Shown here piece by piece: positions 44,110 to 55,575 of a stretch of DNA of 64,000 bases. Numbering within the stretch: position 1 is the first letter of the stretch; every line of letters starts with the position of its first letter. The stretch lies in assembly GCA_000827325.1 (NCBI GenBank), contig KN832882.1, positions 124,001 through 188,000 on the forward strand. Reading direction: 5' to 3'. The stretch is from Oidiodendron maius Zn (Eukaryota; Ascomycota; Leotiomycetes; Myxotrichaceae). Under the pieces are notes generated by a model, which made no database searches, was not told where the DNA came from, and saw only the letters and a list, made by a program, of their open reading frames with translations. Made by a program: the position numbers and the translations under genes.

Positions 44110-47100
44110 ATGACTACCAGAACGAAGGACTATAGCGCATGGTATGAACACAGGGACTTCATTTACAAGCTCTATATTCTAGAGAAGAAATCTCAGGAGG
44201 AAGTACTTGATGTTATTACAAAGCCTCCGTATGGTCTTGAAGCAACGTAAGCCATTGGTTAATTTTGAATGTCAATAAACATGGATTGACTTCACGTAGT
44301 CCAGCGCAATTCGAACGCATTCTTGCAGAAGTGCTTAGAATAACAAAAAACCTCAAGGGTGGAGACTGGGTTGCGATAGAATACCATACTCAGAAGCGCA
44401 AACGACAAGGCTTGGACACGATTGTATACATTAATGATGAGCCTCAGAACGCCAAGAAACTGGCGAAACAGGCCAACCGCTACCGTAATCGTGTGCCTGA
44501 GAATGGTGGTAAGTTCTTCCAAGAATTCATTAGCAGGACGATCTCCAAATTCTGCTGTGTCCAGTACTGATATCCATCCAGCCAGAAGCCCGCTCTTGCC
44601 AAGTGGAGTTTTGTTGCAGACACCACCTCTGAGTCCCACCGCCATCCATGGAACCGAAGCCGCTGTGAATGCTCATGTAGTTGGCCAAAATGTGACGACG
44701 ACAATCGATAGTGGAGGGTTTGTCATGGATACGACATTCACAGATATTGTGTTAAGTCTGGAGAATCAAGAAGAGTGTCTTCCTCTGGCCGACACGGTGA
44801 CAAATGGCATGTTGGACAGAATGACTTTCTCTCCACTGCAGTTGGATACCAGTTGGGCAGACTGGGATAACAATGTGGTGATTGACGGCATGACTGATAT
44901 TCCGGGCGCTCTGACAGTTATCGATCGCTACGTCAATCTCTTGAATCCTTCTCCGTGGTTCACCTTTGTCGACTGGCTGCTTCCCAAGCTGGAACTCTCG
45001 TGGATCCCACGAACGGCTAGTACAGATGGTGGAAAGAATGCTCATCACAAAGAGGACGAAGGGCTATCCGTGGTCTTGAAGGCCATGGGCCTCGCTAAAA
45101 GTCATCAAAAAGGCTCGAAGCACGGAGCAGACTTCATATCAAGCGTCATACCAGAGAGGTTTAGTGGCGAGGTCAAAAACAAAATCGCAACGTTCAATGA
45201 CCCTACACAGGCAAAAATCCAGGCCGCTGAGGTGATTTTGTCGTTACTCGCCAACAACCACAAGTCGGTCTCAGGACGAGAGCAGGCTCAAGAACTACGC
45301 AAATGGTTCATGGAGATACCAATCACGATTCTCGAGCTCGTCATTCAGAAGCAGGATCCTACAGCAATGGCTGTGACCAGCTGGCTCCTAGAATGGTCTA
45401 TTACTCAGCAGTATCTCGATGTCTTCCAAAGACTATGCGCCGCAAAGCTCAATGAAAGCTATCTGACCGGAGCCCGGGGAGGTCGTCTTCTCGTCAAAGC
45501 TTTGGAGCCTTACTGGGGAGGCGATGATCTGGCCTTAGAGCTTTTGAAACACAAACCCAGATTGGACTCCAGAGGCGCGGAGCGAAATACACCTCTTCAT
45601 TTTGCTGCCCGTAGTCGCGACCCGGATGTTCTCAAAATTCTCGTAAAGCAAGGTGCCGAAATGTCTGCCAAAAACAGCAGCCAGCACACTCCATTCAAGA
45701 CAGCAGTGTTAGCGGGAAAAGAGGAGAATGTGGCTTGGTTTCTCGCTAATGGTGTGCCACTTGACCAGCTAGAACAAGCTTTAAGTCAGATCACTGCAGT
45801 ACCATCATTTCAACTGTGCGACAGTCTGTGGAATAAATATCCTGATGCCTCGAGGACATTAACTAAATTCGTCCTCATCTACGCGGCTGTGAGGGGTGCC
45901 GAAGATTTCGCAGAAACAGTGGAAGAAGTTTCAACACTCTTTGAAGACAAGACTACGATCCTGGAAGAAGCTTTCTGCTTAGCCATGCAAATGCTTCACA
46001 GTTATGTTCCTTCCCAAGAAGTTCACGACTATTTTTTCGAACTGAACAGCGTCGATTTTGATGAAGATGATGATGAGGGTCCAGTATGGCAGGAAGGCGA
46101 TGCGATTCAAGTCTTCCTTGACTACGGTATTGATTCAAATGTTCCCACAGTAACAGACGGCATCAAACCACTGGAAGTAGCGATAAGAACATGGACTGTG
46201 GAGGAGGTTCACGCTCTGCTTGAACACGACGCCAAAATTAACCAAGAGCTGTTGATAATTCCGTTACTTGCACGGTTCAATGCAACCGAACGCTACGACA
46301 TGGCAAAATATCTATTCCTTACCAGGAAGCTTGATATCGACTATAATAGACGATTGAGCAATGGAAATTACCCGCTCCAATCGGTCTGCTCAATGCATAA
46401 TGGATCTGATGGGTTCGCCCTCGTCAGGTCATTCATCAAAAAAGGTGCTAAGATCAATAGCCGACTTAGCGGAAAGGGCCGATTTACTGCACTTCACTAT
46501 GCCGTCCAGCATGCTCAAGTCAACACTGTCCGTTATCTGCTACAGAACGGAGCGAGCACCGGACAATGGGTCCGAACTCCGGGCAAATCTCTATTCGAAG
46601 TCTGTGTCGAGAAGTGTCCACTTCAATGTCGCTGGAAGGAGGATCAAGAGATCTCCGCACGAGTCAAGATCTTCAAATTGCTCAAGGAAGTGGGAGCTGA
46701 GGCAGACGATATCACCCTGGGCAGCCACTTTTCCTCCACAAACCTCTTGGCTGACGTGATGAAGACGTGGCCAGACACGGAACTACAAGAGATGCTATCG
46801 AGGGAGGATACCGGGACTTCTGGAAGGGCAGTCTTGCTTGAGTGGGATAGTGGTCAGTGGCACGATCGTGGACCTTTCACGCCTCTTCAGATGGCAGTTA
46901 AGAGGCATGAGATGACAACTGTCAAGCTGTTGCTTGCTCAAGGTGCAAGTATCAACGCGTCAGCAGGGTCCAAGAATGGTGGGACCGCGTTACAACTAGC
47001 ATGCGCTCGGAAGAGCGAGGACGGTTCTATGCTTGAGATGGTCTTGTATCTTCTCGAGAACGGTGCTGATGTTAATGGACGCGCGGCAGCCGACAGTGGC

Positions 47101-47628
47101 ATGACGGCTTTGCAGACCGCATGTGCTCGAAATCCTTTGGACTTTGACCTGATTCAATTGCTCCTCAAGCATGGAGCAGATGTGAATGGAGACCCAGCCA
47201 AAACATTTGGAAGGACAGCGCTTCAACTTGCCTGTAGCAGGGACGAAATTGATATGGCGCCTGTGAGAATGCTGGTGGAGCAGGGGGCCGATATCAATGC
47301 CGCTGCTGCCCCTACGAAAGGCATCACAGCCCTGCAAGGCGCTGTAATCAATGGGAACATAGACTTGGTAGCTTACTTGCTTGAGAAAGGAGCACAGGTA
47401 GACCTTGCGGGTGCTGAAGAGGAAGGAAGGACTGCCATTGAAGCTGCCGCAGAACATGGGAGGTTGGTTATTGCCGGGATGCTGCTGAACGCGAGCAAAG
47501 TACTCGGCATTAGCCTGAACCTGTTAAGAGCGGTCCAAATGGCGACGGAGGAAGGGCATTATGGTGTTGTGAAGCTTTTCGAGGATCATTTGCGCGAGAC
47601 GCAGTGCCTCTTCAGTCTCGAATTGTGA
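44110..47628 (+). CDS. Clr5-domain ankyrin-repeat protein (1130 aa)
   Basis: Exons 44110-44246, 44300-44508 and 44582-47628 join in frame. Introns are 53 bp (ending cgtag) and 73 bp (ending atccag). The N-terminal Clr5-type domain contains SAWYEHRDFIYKLYILEKKS and the matching second half across the intron (GLEATPAQFERILAEVLRIT). A Ser/Pro linker and a helical region follow. From about residue 430 there is an ankyrin array, densest after residue 890. Units include NTPLHFAARSRDPDVLKILV, TALHYAVQHAQVNTVRYLL and TALQLACARKSEDGSMLEMV. Clr5 is thought to bind DNA or act in fungal regulators and non-self-recognition-type proteins; ankyrin arrays mediate protein contacts. The exact role is unknown. 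The frame is intact. Confidence 0.88.
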
Positions 47629-47890
47629 TGGCTGCTCCTAAGAAACGTAGATAGATGTTATAACCTTACTGCATGAGGCGCCCTAACCGCCGCGAGATTG
47701 TATACTCGTTGTAGTGTTATTGACACACACTTGGGCGAGAAAACAATTTTGGCAGGAGTAACGTCTATCCCTATGTGGCGAGAAACCCAGCGTGCCGAGA
47801 CGTCGCTATTGTCTTTTAACACAACAAAGCTAACAATAAGCTAGAAGTATACATGTTCTCGGAATAGTAGCCTTAGATTATAAATTACAT

Positions 47891-49210
47891 TTCTTCTTAA
47901 TATTTTCTAGGAATAGCTCCTACTTGCTATATAATACCACGATTCGCTTTAAGCGGTAATAAGAAAGCGTCACTCCAGACAGCTGCATAGTCACTAGAAA
48001 GTTCGTTGGCCAGCTAAAAAGCGTATCAGCTATAGATAGACATATAAAGATTCTATCCCGAGAAGGGCGATGGAATATTAGAGTAGATTGTGCTTCTGTT
48101 GTGATTTAATGCCCTCTCACTTGGCGTTAGCAAATCAAGATCGGTCTGCCAATTATATCGAAAAAGCCTAAAGCAGCTTAGCTGTGATTTAGCGCTGCTC
48201 ATGCCTAATGCCTAAGGTTCCAACGCGACTCGTGCCAAGTCAAAAGGCTTAAGTCTCGCTTTTAGCATGACTCGTGCAGACGCCAGCTTGACTGGCATCC
48301 ATCTTGCGCTTATTCTTGTAGCCGGATGACTTTATACGGCATTCTATATAACATTATAAGTTACAACTGATCTCATAATTGTTTGTAGCCCTTTGAGAGT
48401 CTAACGCTCATATTCGCGAGCCCACGTGAGAGTCTTGATCCATTGCCCGTCTGACTGCTTACGCCGCTTTGTGGCATCTCAGGAGGAAGGGCAAGTCGGT
48501 CCTGCTCTTGAAATGCAAACATCTTAGAATAGTTTTGGCGACATGGGCGGGTAATTATGTTAATTTGTCCCTTGCATCCATTTACCAACTGCTCTGCTCA
48601 GTATGTCCGCATGCTTTATGGTGCCATGTGCAAGCAACACTCCTCAATCGGAGTCAGCAACTTTGTAACGCGAGTATTTGTCGCAATTCGCACTATAACC
48701 GCTATGTCAACTCTATGGGCGATTAAAACAGCAGTTCAAAGGTACCTCAGTCAATTCTCTGGGAATTCGCAATATGTAATAATTCGCTTCAAGCTATACG
48801 ACAAGTCTTAGTTCAAATGATACACATACAGTATACATTACTAGGGGAAGCAGGGCTTACCGAAACAGTCCAATCTTGCTGGCCAAAAAGAGACGATAAA
48901 AAGCCCACGATATTTTCTTCTGTTATGTGGCGAGAAGATACACGCAAGATATGACGCTGGGAACGGAGGGAAGATATCCGTGAAACTGTACCCTTCTCAT
49001 CGGAAATTGGCGACGGGTTTTCACGACTTTGATCGTGTGACCTTGGCTGCTCTTCGAACACTCGTGGGCTTTGAGGGCGGACATTCAAAGCAGAAAACTC
49101 CGCAGCCCAGTCTCCGACTCCACGTGTAAGTGTTGCTTTGTCTATCGATCTAGACTTAATTTTTTTTGTCAAATAATCTGTCCCTTGAGGTTATTAGCGC
49201 ATTCCGATTC
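47891..49210. other. Interior of the inverted-repeat element, no gene assigned
   Basis: Between the left terminal repeat and the HET gene only short frames occur, for example one on the minus strand at 48813-49172 with no recognised domain. This could be the remainder of a transposase region or a degraded gene. Confidence 0.35.
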
Positions 49211-50155
49211 CTACCTTGACGGTGCTGGGAATTTATTACTGGGTTTTCTCTCAATGGACTGTAACTGTACAGCGCAACACTCGTCACGGGAATGATAACA
49301 CATAGGACAATTAAAGCACGCTACCATCGATAATGGCCACGTCATGCAGTTACAACAGACCCAATCCCAATAAGTTTCGCGTCTAATTTCGCGTCTAATT
49401 TCCCTAGCGAAATGCTCCTGTATCTCCTTTTCGAGCCGTCGAAATGCGTGCTCTTCTCCCTCTCCATATATAAGCGGCAAGAAGACACCGAAAATCCCCA
49501 GTACGCAGTATACTTTGTCCTCTATGAAGGTGGTCTTGCGATTTTTTACCCAGCTCATTCGTTCTGGTACGCTGAACTCAAAAAGACGTTTTTGCCCTCT
49601 GAGCGCTCCAACAGGTATCTTGGTAATCTCATGGATTTCCCGCTCCAACGTTATTTTACTCCCTAGTCTCTTGCCCTCTTTTGAGAAGAACTCAACCGTG
49701 GATGGTGCGAGAAGCTCCTGCAGCGTCCAGCCTCGTGTGAACCATCGGCTCCGCCGAAAGGCATCTTCCCATGTTATCCGGAAAGACTGGACATCGATGA
49801 CTTCTGCCGGTATCTGGACATCTGATAGATATACATAGCACCTATTTGCGCGCTGATACCAACGGAACATGGAATTGATGGCAGTATCGAGCTCTTGGCG
49901 AATAGATTTGTTGATGCAACAGGTATCTACCCAGAAATACCGGAACCCGTCTTCGGCAGCTCTTTCTCCACAGAAGCGGATTTTGGCATAGCCACCAGCC
50001 TTGTTCCTGGCTGTGCCGGCCACTAGCTCATCATATGTGACTTCTTCGCCGTCGGTCCAAGTATGGGAGAGTATCGCATACGGAGGAGTAAGGTCGTCAA
50101 CACTGAAGGTGACTAGCTCAAAGTCGTAGTCCGAATTGCGTCTTAAAAGACGCAT
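49211..50155 (-). CDS. HET-domain protein with Cys-rich tail (314 aa)
   Basis: The start is set at MRLLRRNSDYDFELV because HET proteins typically begin MRLL. An in-frame extension upstream to 50227 has no family support. HET motifs: YAILSHTW, WVDTCCINKS, MFRWYQRANRCYVYLSDV, RSRWFTRGWTLQELLAP, RMSWVKNRKTTFIEDKVYCVLGIFGV and LIYGEGEEHAFRRL. After the HET domain comes a short tail with paired Cys (WDWVCCNC, ACFNCPMC, DECC) that looks able to bind zinc. HET proteins trigger heterokaryon-incompatibility cell death. It lies between the inverted repeats of the 3.3-kb element. The frame is intact. Confidence 0.87.
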   Translation of the reverse strand: MRLLRRNSDYDFELVTFSVDDLTPPYAILSHTWTDGEEVTYDELVAGTARNKAGGYAKIRFCGERAAEDGFRYFWVDTCCINKSIRQELDTAINSMFRWYQRANRCYVYLSDVQIPAEVIDVQSFRITWEDAFRRSRWFTRGWTLQELLAPSTVEFFSKEGKRLGSKITLEREIHEITKIPVGALRGQKRLFEFSVPERMSWVKNRKTTFIEDKVYCVLGIFGVFLPLIYGEGEEHAFRRLEKEIQEHFAREIRREIRRETYWDWVCCNCMTWPLSMVACFNCPMCYHSRDECCAVQLQSIERKPSNKFPAPSR

Positions 50156-50227
50156 CTCGATGCATGTACGTTCTCTTGGATACGGAAGGATTTCGATCGC
50201 GATGCGTGAATCACTAAGGCAGCACAA

Positions 50228-52392
50228 CGCGTGCTACTATAAGGTGCATTGAAAAGCCAAGTGTCTTAGTAGATAGGCTGCGAAGTTTTCCCATGTCATA
50301 GTATATGCTGTTCGACGTAAGCTGCGCAGCGCAGCCTGCCTCACTTCAAGCTGCCAAGCGAGGCTGTCAGAGTTTGCTTATATAATTGATACCCAATCCG
50401 GTGGATTGAAGCCCAACCCTAGAAGCATATAAACCCCTAAGCCAGAGGGTTATATCCTTAATTAATTGAAGCACTTTACATGCCCTTTACAGCTGTATTT
50501 ACGTGCCCTTTACGGTTCATTGTTCTGCCAGTATAATCCGTAGAGGATATTACCGATACACTGTAGTTGTAGCCGTATTAAGTTTAGCGCTGCATTGCTC
50601 GTAAACCTGACAAATGCCTTAAAGTTAGCGTCAACAACGCTTAGGGGTACGGCTAGACTACTTTTGGCCTGTCCAGGACAGTGAAACTTCAGCTGGGGAG
50701 CATTGTGCACCACAGAAGCCACAATGGCCTCTCTGATTTCATTGCTTCGGAGTAGACTTATTATATATTTATCTGCCACCTAAAGGCTTTTGGCAAAATA
50801 CAAAAACTTTTCGGCGCATCCGAGGCCATTCAGAGTGGTGCTTCTGCGCGACGCTCAAAGTGAATTATGGTATTACGCAAGAGACAGGAACCGTTCCCAG
50901 AAGACATTAGTAGCATACATAGCTTATAATTCAAAGCTACTATTCCGAGAATATTAATACTTTCCGCTTGTTGTTAGCTTTGCTGTGCTGAGAAACATTA
51001 TCGGTTTTTCGCCACGGCGGGCTTCTCGGCACGCAGGGATGGACGTTACCAGATCAGAGGACTATGTCGGGTGGCAAAGTATGAATTGAAGGTGTCAATG
51101 TTTGGTTTGTATGCTCTCAGGATTATTAAGGTAGTTATTAAATTGTGCAGTTTTTCAAGTCAGCTTATGTAAAATACTGTGCATCTCTCTCAACCTTCCT
51201 GTAGTTGCATCAGTGTGGGGTTGTGGAGGCACGCGGCATGGGGGAGAGAGAATATGGACTAGGAACAAAGTTAGTGCGGGGTTAGAGCAAAAAGAACTGG
51301 AGACTTCGGGGTCCGAGCTGAGTAATAGTGGGCTTCGATATCATTTACCTCGCTCAAAAGCTTCTCCATAGTCTAATTGCTGCTAGATATACTGCTCCCT
51401 ATAATGACTTCTAAGCGTGTGATCCCTTGGGCGTTTTACATAAGTACAGATACGGTTAACTTAGTAAATCCGTACCCATGTATTAATGCTCAGCAAATAA
51501 CACGTGAGAGGTACAATTAAGTACTAGGTACTTCTATTCTCTGTGGTATGGCTGTCATCGGGCATTTTCTTTCGTCAACATTGCGGTACGTTACCTACTT
51601 TAGAGAACCACGACCAGCTTGGCACCTGGCGGCCAGCTGGTAGGACCATGAGCTTCATTTGCTCGTAATCTCGGCGTTATCAGAGGGTGCCGCGCGCGAT
51701 GAACTCCGCAAAACAGCTATATGCGGTCTCCATTTCTATCTGGATTATCTCGAGTTCAGCCTTGCGTTGTTCTTCCCAAGCCCTCTGCTCTCTAGTGCGC
51801 ATCTTTCGCCGATCTTCATCGACCCGTAATAAATCGAGAAGGTGTAGTTTCCGGTGGCCTGCTCCTTTTCTCTCTCTTTCATATCCCCCTCCGGCGCTGC
51901 TAAAAGCACACCATCTCATTTACGAGACGATCCTTTAACTGTACACGAACTTCAACAAGGGATAAGTGCATGTTCTGTTAGTCCAGACGGATGTTGGAGA
52001 GGCATTCTTCGATCTCCTTGCGTTGCTCCTAAAGTAGACATACCGCGATTGTCGTTCTTCTGTTTACTACCGTCAATAGCTTGACTACAATAGTGCCAAA
52101 TCTCGTAGTCTTCAAGTATCATCTTCGAGGAGGCTCGTTTCTAGGACTGGTATTAGCAAGACACTGATGGAGAACTGTCTTCTCCACGCGTAAAGGTTTT
52201 AGTAAGAGACTTTTTAATGATAGCCGGAAGGGTCTACTCGATTTAGGGTGACGAATGTGATTAATACAACGATGTTCGTCAGGCTAAGATGGCATTCCAC
52301 GTCAGAGAGTGTCGCAAATAATGGTAGGTATAAAACACCGTGGTATAACATGAATATAGCTAAATTTACCCTTAAATTCTCGATATCCTAGT
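50228..52392. other. Right part of the inverted-repeat element and spacer
   Basis: From 50228 to about 50911 is element interior; a minus-strand frame at 50510-50779 has no recognised domain. After 51049, a charged helical minus-strand frame (51919-51680, RRKMRTREQRAWEEQRKAEL) is not assignable. Nothing else is visible. Confidence 0.35.
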
Positions 52393-54174
52393 TTATCGGG
52401 CTTGCCACTGGCCTGATGGATCCTTAAAAATAATTTGTGCTACAAAAATCCTCATCTTAGACAACGCACTACTATTAGACATAGGAAAATCAGACAAAGG
52501 GTCAGAAATCATAACCTGTGCATAGTCGTCATCATCCATGCTAGACCAGTTTTGCGGTTTTTCAAGAGCAGTCTGAGAACCACCGTCTAAAACAGTTCTT
52601 TGGAACCCAGTCGAAACGCACCGCGTACATGGCTCCCACAGCCCATTACCTCTAGGCAATGTTGCGAATACAAAGCGTATGGTAAGCGTATCGTTAGAAG
52701 GGTGCGCAAACTCCACAGTGCAATGATCCGCGCCTCTTGTGCCGTCGCAATTTTCTTGCCATATTATACAATCATGGAGACTGGCAGGAGGAAAAAAGTT
52801 TATATTGCAGTAGTCAGGAAACACATGACAGACCTTCCATCCACAAAATCCTCTCGGGAAAGTAAGTAGGACACCCATGCGTGGCGCAGGTGAGACTTTT
52901 TGAAGCAATTCCAACATCCCGATTTCCGACCCCCACTCCGCAGCTAGCCCGACAGTAGCGGGATCTGCTCTGATTATGATATCAACGGTGTCCGGGCAAG
53001 CTTCAATGGTGCTCTGTGGGCGTAGAGAAGACTGCGGCAGTAGCGGTGCTATTCTAATATAGTTGGCTGGGAATGCCATGCGTTCATACACGCCATCGCA
53101 CAGCTCGAGCGGGATCCAGATATCCTTGTGAGGTGGCGTAGTACCCACACGGCCGCCAGCACTAGGCCGTGACGAAAGGTCGCTGCAAGATAGGACTGCA
53201 AAATTAAAGTCCTTTAGTAACGTCCGGACAAGTGAGACTCTCATAGAGAGGCCTACATTGTTGAGGGCGAAAGGCCATTTATCTATTGCTGCCTCGGTGT
53301 CGTTTACCTTGTTGCAGAAGGCAGCTGGGCTTGGGGCAAAGAGAGACCTTGAGTAATCTAACAAGCCATTATTTAATGTGCTCCGCCAAACTAAGAAACT
53401 CTGGTCACTGGATCGCCTGATGATTTCCTCCTGGAAGCGCCGGAAGGCCTTTTTACCCTCGCCGTATATGAGAGGCATGCTGACATCGAAAATTCCAAGT
53501 AAACAGTAGGCCATATCTTCAATCCTCGTGGTAGTTCGGTTAGCTGCCCAAGACATCCTCTCTGCGATGGAACGAGAAGCTGGCTTGGAATCGGTGGTGA
53601 TGACTTCCCTTGGAACCCCTGTGATAATATGAATTTGGTCCATGAGCAATGCCTTGTTGGATAGGTATAGCCAGTCTTTAGAGTAGAATTCGACCCGGTG
53701 CGGTGCGAGAAGCTCCTGAAGGGTCCAACCACGCGTGAACCAACGGCTCTTGTTAAAAGGACTCCCTTGAGTGGAACACTCCTCGTGCGAGAGATTTGGC
53801 ACATCCGCTAAATAGGCATAGCATATCCCGGAAGAATAGTACCACTGATACATAGAATTGATGGCCTCACTTAGTTCTGCCGAGCTAGTCTTATCGATGC
53901 AAATCGTATCGACCCAAATCCAGTTGTAGTCGTCTTTACGTGCCCGCCGACACGCCTGTATGATCTTGCGATACCCATCGCGCGACTTGAGCTCCTCGAT
54001 AACCTCGGGGATATGAGTCCATCCCCAATGAGGTGGGTTCTGATTCTGAGCGTACACCCACTCATGATAGGAGACTTCCTTACGCCCCCAAGTATGGGAG
54101 AGGATTGCATACTTTGGGATATCATCACCGAAAAACTCCTCGATCTTGAGAGATGTCGTGTCGACTAGGCGCAT
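52393..54174 (-). CDS. HET-domain protein (593 aa)
   Basis: Intronless. The start is taken at MRLVDTTSLKIEEFFGD, four codons inside the longest frame, because this is the canonical HET start. Motifs: YAILSHTWGRKEVSYHEW, IWVDTICIDKTSSAEL, SEAINSMYQWYYSSGICYAYL, KSRWFTRGWTLQELLAP, RMSWAANRTTTRIEDMAYCL and PLIYGEGKKAFRRFQEEII. A C-terminal region of about 330 residues has a beta-rich look (DIWIPLELCDG, VCHVFPDYCNINFFPPASLHD). This is the common N-terminal HET layout of HET-D/HET-E/HET-R-related fungal incompatibility proteins, without the NACHT-WD40 part. Probably cytosolic; cell-death signalling is inferred from the family. The frame is intact. Confidence 0.9.
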   Translation of the reverse strand: MRLVDTTSLKIEEFFGDDIPKYAILSHTWGRKEVSYHEWVYAQNQNPPHWGWTHIPEVIEELKSRDGYRKIIQACRRARKDDYNWIWVDTICIDKTSSAELSEAINSMYQWYYSSGICYAYLADVPNLSHEECSTQGSPFNKSRWFTRGWTLQELLAPHRVEFYSKDWLYLSNKALLMDQIHIITGVPREVITTDSKPASRSIAERMSWAANRTTTRIEDMAYCLLGIFDVSMPLIYGEGKKAFRRFQEEIIRRSSDQSFLVWRSTLNNGLLDYSRSLFAPSPAAFCNKVNDTEAAIDKWPFALNNVGLSMRVSLVRTLLKDFNFAVLSCSDLSSRPSAGGRVGTTPPHKDIWIPLELCDGVYERMAFPANYIRIAPLLPQSSLRPQSTIEACPDTVDIIIRADPATVGLAAEWGSEIGMLELLQKVSPAPRMGVLLTFPRGFCGWKVCHVFPDYCNINFFPPASLHDCIIWQENCDGTRGADHCTVEFAHPSNDTLTIRFVFATLPRGNGLWEPCTRCVSTGFQRTVLDGGSQTALEKPQNWSSMDDDDYAQVMISDPLSDFPMSNSSALSKMRIFVAQIIFKDPSGQWQAR

Positions 54175-55575
54175 TTCGATTAACAAGCGCTGTACAATCG
54201 TGCGTAGGTGTGTCTAGGCTTTGCTGCTAGTCCACAGCCTAGGGCGGTTATAGAGTCGAGCTTGAACAATGTTGGTCTCATATGAAGTTCTGTGTGCGGA
54301 TCAAAATTCAACCTACTGTCCATTAGCTGGTCCGTGCGCTTAAATTGTTCGTTTAAGCGTTTGAAGAGCAGAACACCAATTTCGCTCATAGCAGTACATC
54401 AGTGGGCTGGCGATGACTCTCGCCTCCCCGTGGTGCCAGTTGGGAGCCTGTAAATGCCTTTCCCGGGGGGTATTTGCACAGCAAAGAAGAATCACCACCA
54501 GCCAGCACCGTCAGCTCTAACCCCACCAGCGCCAAGGGGACACTTTAAAAACAACCCAATACACGACTGCGAAATCGATCCTACAATCGGCAGACATCCA
54601 GGTCGTGTGATATGACACCCTTATGATGCTCTTGGGCTGCTCTATTGCAAGGAGCATATTGCAGGTCGAGAGGGTAAGTGACGAGAGAGATAAGATCATA
54701 CCGAGAGATAACGATATGACCCAGCATGCTTAAACCCACGTAGAGAACGACAAGACACTTTGGTTAGTAGGAGGGACTGTTACCTAGTCGTTTTGGGTAC
54801 AGAGAGGATACAAGTGGCCGAACTCCTGCAAGACACGGTCGGCCGTGTAAGGGAGACCTTGCAAAGCAGCGCGAAACGGATTTGACTACCGCGGGCCGCA
54901 GAGGTGGACGATAGTTCGCATATGGCCCGGTTCCTTCCCTCCCAACCACTCTCGACAACGAAGCTTAGCAGGAAGCTACGATAAATACATTCTTTAGACT
55001 GCTGGAATATATTTCAAATTTTTTACTCCGATTTATGCGAACTCAAACTCAGTAATTGCTCTTATTCTACCACTCTGGGCTTGCAGGAATCCCGACTAGG
55101 TATGTGACCAAGCCTGGCGCCAGTCAGGGCTACACAATGCGGAATACCAGTGGTGATTAAGAAAATGAAGGACATGAGAGGAGCATCCACATATGACTCG
55201 ATTGTATGGAATGAAGCCTAATTGCCGAGGGGGGAAAGCATTCATCATTCTTCGTTTAGTTTCTACCAGTAGGACACTACTGCAGATCGTCGGAGATCAT
55301 TAGGCAGACAGCGAGAAGGATATTTACCCCGCTTCTCGCACTTCATATCAAAAAGCTTTCATCTCATCTCATCCCTCTCATCTTTTATGTAAGACCCACC
55401 AAAAATATCTCGCCTCCATCTAGCGTTCCTGAGATAGTTTCTTCTCTGGTCAAGCTAACATTTACTAGAAGGAAATCATCACAGATAGTGACACCACCAC
55501 TGTCCTGTGTATACGAAAGTATACTGCTCCCCCATACCATTCGCTGCAAAGAAACTCATGAATTGTCTTGGCACC
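54175..55575. other. No supported gene
   Basis: Only short frames. The right part (about 55360-55575) is a CT- and ATC-rich leader leading to a CACCATGA start context. Confidence 0.4.

Larger units (their letters stand above)
47758..51049. mobile_element. 3.3-kb segment bounded by terminal inverted repeats, carrying a HET gene
   Basis: The left end (47758 to about 47890) starts GTAACGTCTATCCCT. It contains AGCTAACAATAAGC and TTCTCGGAATAGTAGC. The right end (about 50912-51049) is its reverse complement at roughly three-quarters identity, finishing AGGGATGGACGTTAC. A solo relative of this end lies at 27345-27397, next to a transposase-like tail. The interior contains a HET-domain gene and sequence without recognisable transposase. 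I could not define a target-site duplication. It is interpreted as a non-autonomous or composite DNA transposon. Confidence 0.65.
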
